Shown: positions 63,756 to 64,000 of the stretch, in pieces | Layout: each line of letters opens with the position of its first letter | How positions within the stretch are numbered: position 1 is the first letter of the stretch | Source: JBASEY01 sp049652745 | GTDB taxonomy: Bacteria > CSSED10-310 | Direction of reading: 5' to 3' | Assembly: GCA_049652745.1 (NCBI GenBank) | Contig: JBASEY010000033.1 | Coordinates: forward strand, 97,711-161,710 | DNA: 64,000 bases | Program-made: the position numbers and the translations under genes | The notes under the pieces: model-generated | The model's database searches: none | Told to the model about the DNA's origin: nothing | Seen by the model: only the letters and a program-made list of their open reading frames with translations

Positions 63756-63776
63756 GGGTGGGTTTCAAACCCACCC
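63756..63776. repeat. Short perfect inverted repeat (GGGTGGGTTT/AAACCCACCC)
   Basis: GGGTGGGTTT (63756-63765) and AAACCCACCC (63767-63776) form a tight hairpin with a 1- to 3-nt loop. Similar GGGTGGGTTT-C-AAACCCACCC units are dispersed repeats in several bacterial genomes, in my recollection, but only one copy is in this window. Confidence 0.55.
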
Positions 63777-63927
63777 AAACTATTTGATAATAAAGGATAA
63801 TATGTTCTAATTGCCAACACCTGGTAATTGGTTATTGACCTCGCATCCCTGATATCTGTTTAAACACGATTCCAACCTGATTTCCCCCAAATCTAATAAC
63901 AAGCCGCGCTAATCGTTGATTTTTCTA

Positions 63928-63956
63928 TTGACAGGTTTTGCAAACCATGTTATTAT
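63928..63956 (+). promoter_or_regulatory. Consensus sigma-70 promoter at right edge
   Basis: TTGACA (63928-63933), 17-nt spacer, TATTAT (63951-63956). The spacer contains the near-palindrome GGTTTTGCAAACC, a possible operator. The ATG at 63964 lies 8 nt after the -10, so the transcript would start at or within a base or two of the start codon (leaderless). Confidence 0.6.
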
Positions 63957-63963
63957 TAATAAC

Positions 63964-64000
63964 ATGAGCTACCAAGTCGAGCAAAAAATAGGAAAACACA
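63964..64000 (+). CDS. Start of a protein, possibly an IS1634/IS4-type transposase (partial)
   Basis: Only 12 codons are visible, MSYQVEQKIGKH, running off the edge. The pattern of a variable residue pair, VEQKIGKH and expected aromatic residues next resembles N-termini of IS1634-like transposases, but 12 residues cannot prove it. No ribosome-binding site; see the adjacent promoter. No terminal inverted repeat was recognised. Confidence 0.3.
   Translation, partial: MSYQVEQKIGKH

Larger units (their letters stand above)
63534..63963. other. 430-nt stretch without a convincing gene
   Basis: Minus-strand frame 63555-63743 (62 codons, TTG start, no ribosome site) has no family likeness and is not called. 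The stretch contains a short palindrome GCGCTcgctgAGCGC (63669-63683), the GGGTGGGTTT hairpin (63756-63776) and, at its right end, a strong plus-strand promoter reading towards the window edge. Confidence 0.5.

Noticed and set aside
1..64000. tRNA, rRNA, prophage, CRISPR array or complete insertion sequence
   Set aside because: None was recognised; apart from 63534-63963, spacers are under 300 nt and show no cloverleaf, spacer array or terminal repeats.

Overview
The window (about 43-45% G+C by eye, no sign of phage or plasmid) reads as chromosome of a Gram-negative, strictly anaerobic, probably fermentative or syntrophic bacterium. Evidence is an NADH-type [FeFe]-hydrogenase, a selenocysteine formate dehydrogenase with a NuoEF-type partner, a FocA channel, many radical-SAM enzymes, a rod-shape Mre/PBP2/RodA operon, a sigma-54 regulator, an ECF sigma factor and exported HtrA-like and TPR proteins. 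Domain choices such as DUF4388, Thr-Pro linkers, bactofilin and NuoEF-type redox modules recall deltaproteobacteria-like or deep-branching uncultured phyla. I cannot place it more precisely.

Layout. 1-1292 (-): the 5' part of pgi behind a small exported repeat protein that matches the 7(1) septoil-knot pattern. 1570-4202 (+): tandem GT87-type membrane glycosyltransferases, meeting a minus-strand operon at overlapping stop codons. 4199-9160 (-): polytopic membrane protein, GT2, saccharopine dehydrogenase and lysine-ketoglutarate reductase, the last two being the halves of the eukaryotic AASS/LKR-SDH enzyme as separate genes. 9391-16291: a MetG-C-like tRNA-binding protein (+), then a minus-strand run of bactofilin, membrane-anchored GspE-like ATPase, DUF4388/J-like/TPR protein, a DUF2062-archease fusion and rtcB. 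16483-24703 (+): pyrD, pyrE, DUF502, exported YidD-like protein, TPR protein, two B12/radical-SAM proteins and an ArnT-like glycosyltransferase. 24848-26977 (-): large VWA surface protein with its own terminator. 27181-29512 (+): guaB, dapF.

30064-37104 (+): promoter, single-domain receiver, hndA/hndC/hndD hydrogenase, histidine kinase and NtrC-type regulator. 37240-42628 (+): mreBCD-mrdA-rodA. 42657-49042 (+): radical SAM/DUF2344, rng, ECF sigma factor, anti-sigma factor and an HtrA homologue that has lost two of three catalytic residues. 49187-52469 (-): Tat-signal AmmeMemoRadiSam-type radical SAM protein, thiD, thiC. 52738-60406: formate module, with focA, mobA, fdhD (-) and receiver, selenoprotein fdhA and NuoE-NuoF fusion (+). 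60561-64000: ferritin-like protein, GT39-like membrane protein, DUF488, a small unknown protein, a 430-nt gene-free stretch and the start of a possible transposase.

Hydrogenase and formate dehydrogenase share the NuoE/NuoF architecture and each is headed by a paralogous single-domain receiver, suggesting parallel control of H2 and formate exchange with NADH. The observations I rank highest are the membrane-anchored archease beside RtcB, the paired receivers, the catalytically degenerate HtrA downstream of an ECF/anti-sigma pair, and the septoil-knot-like secreted protein.
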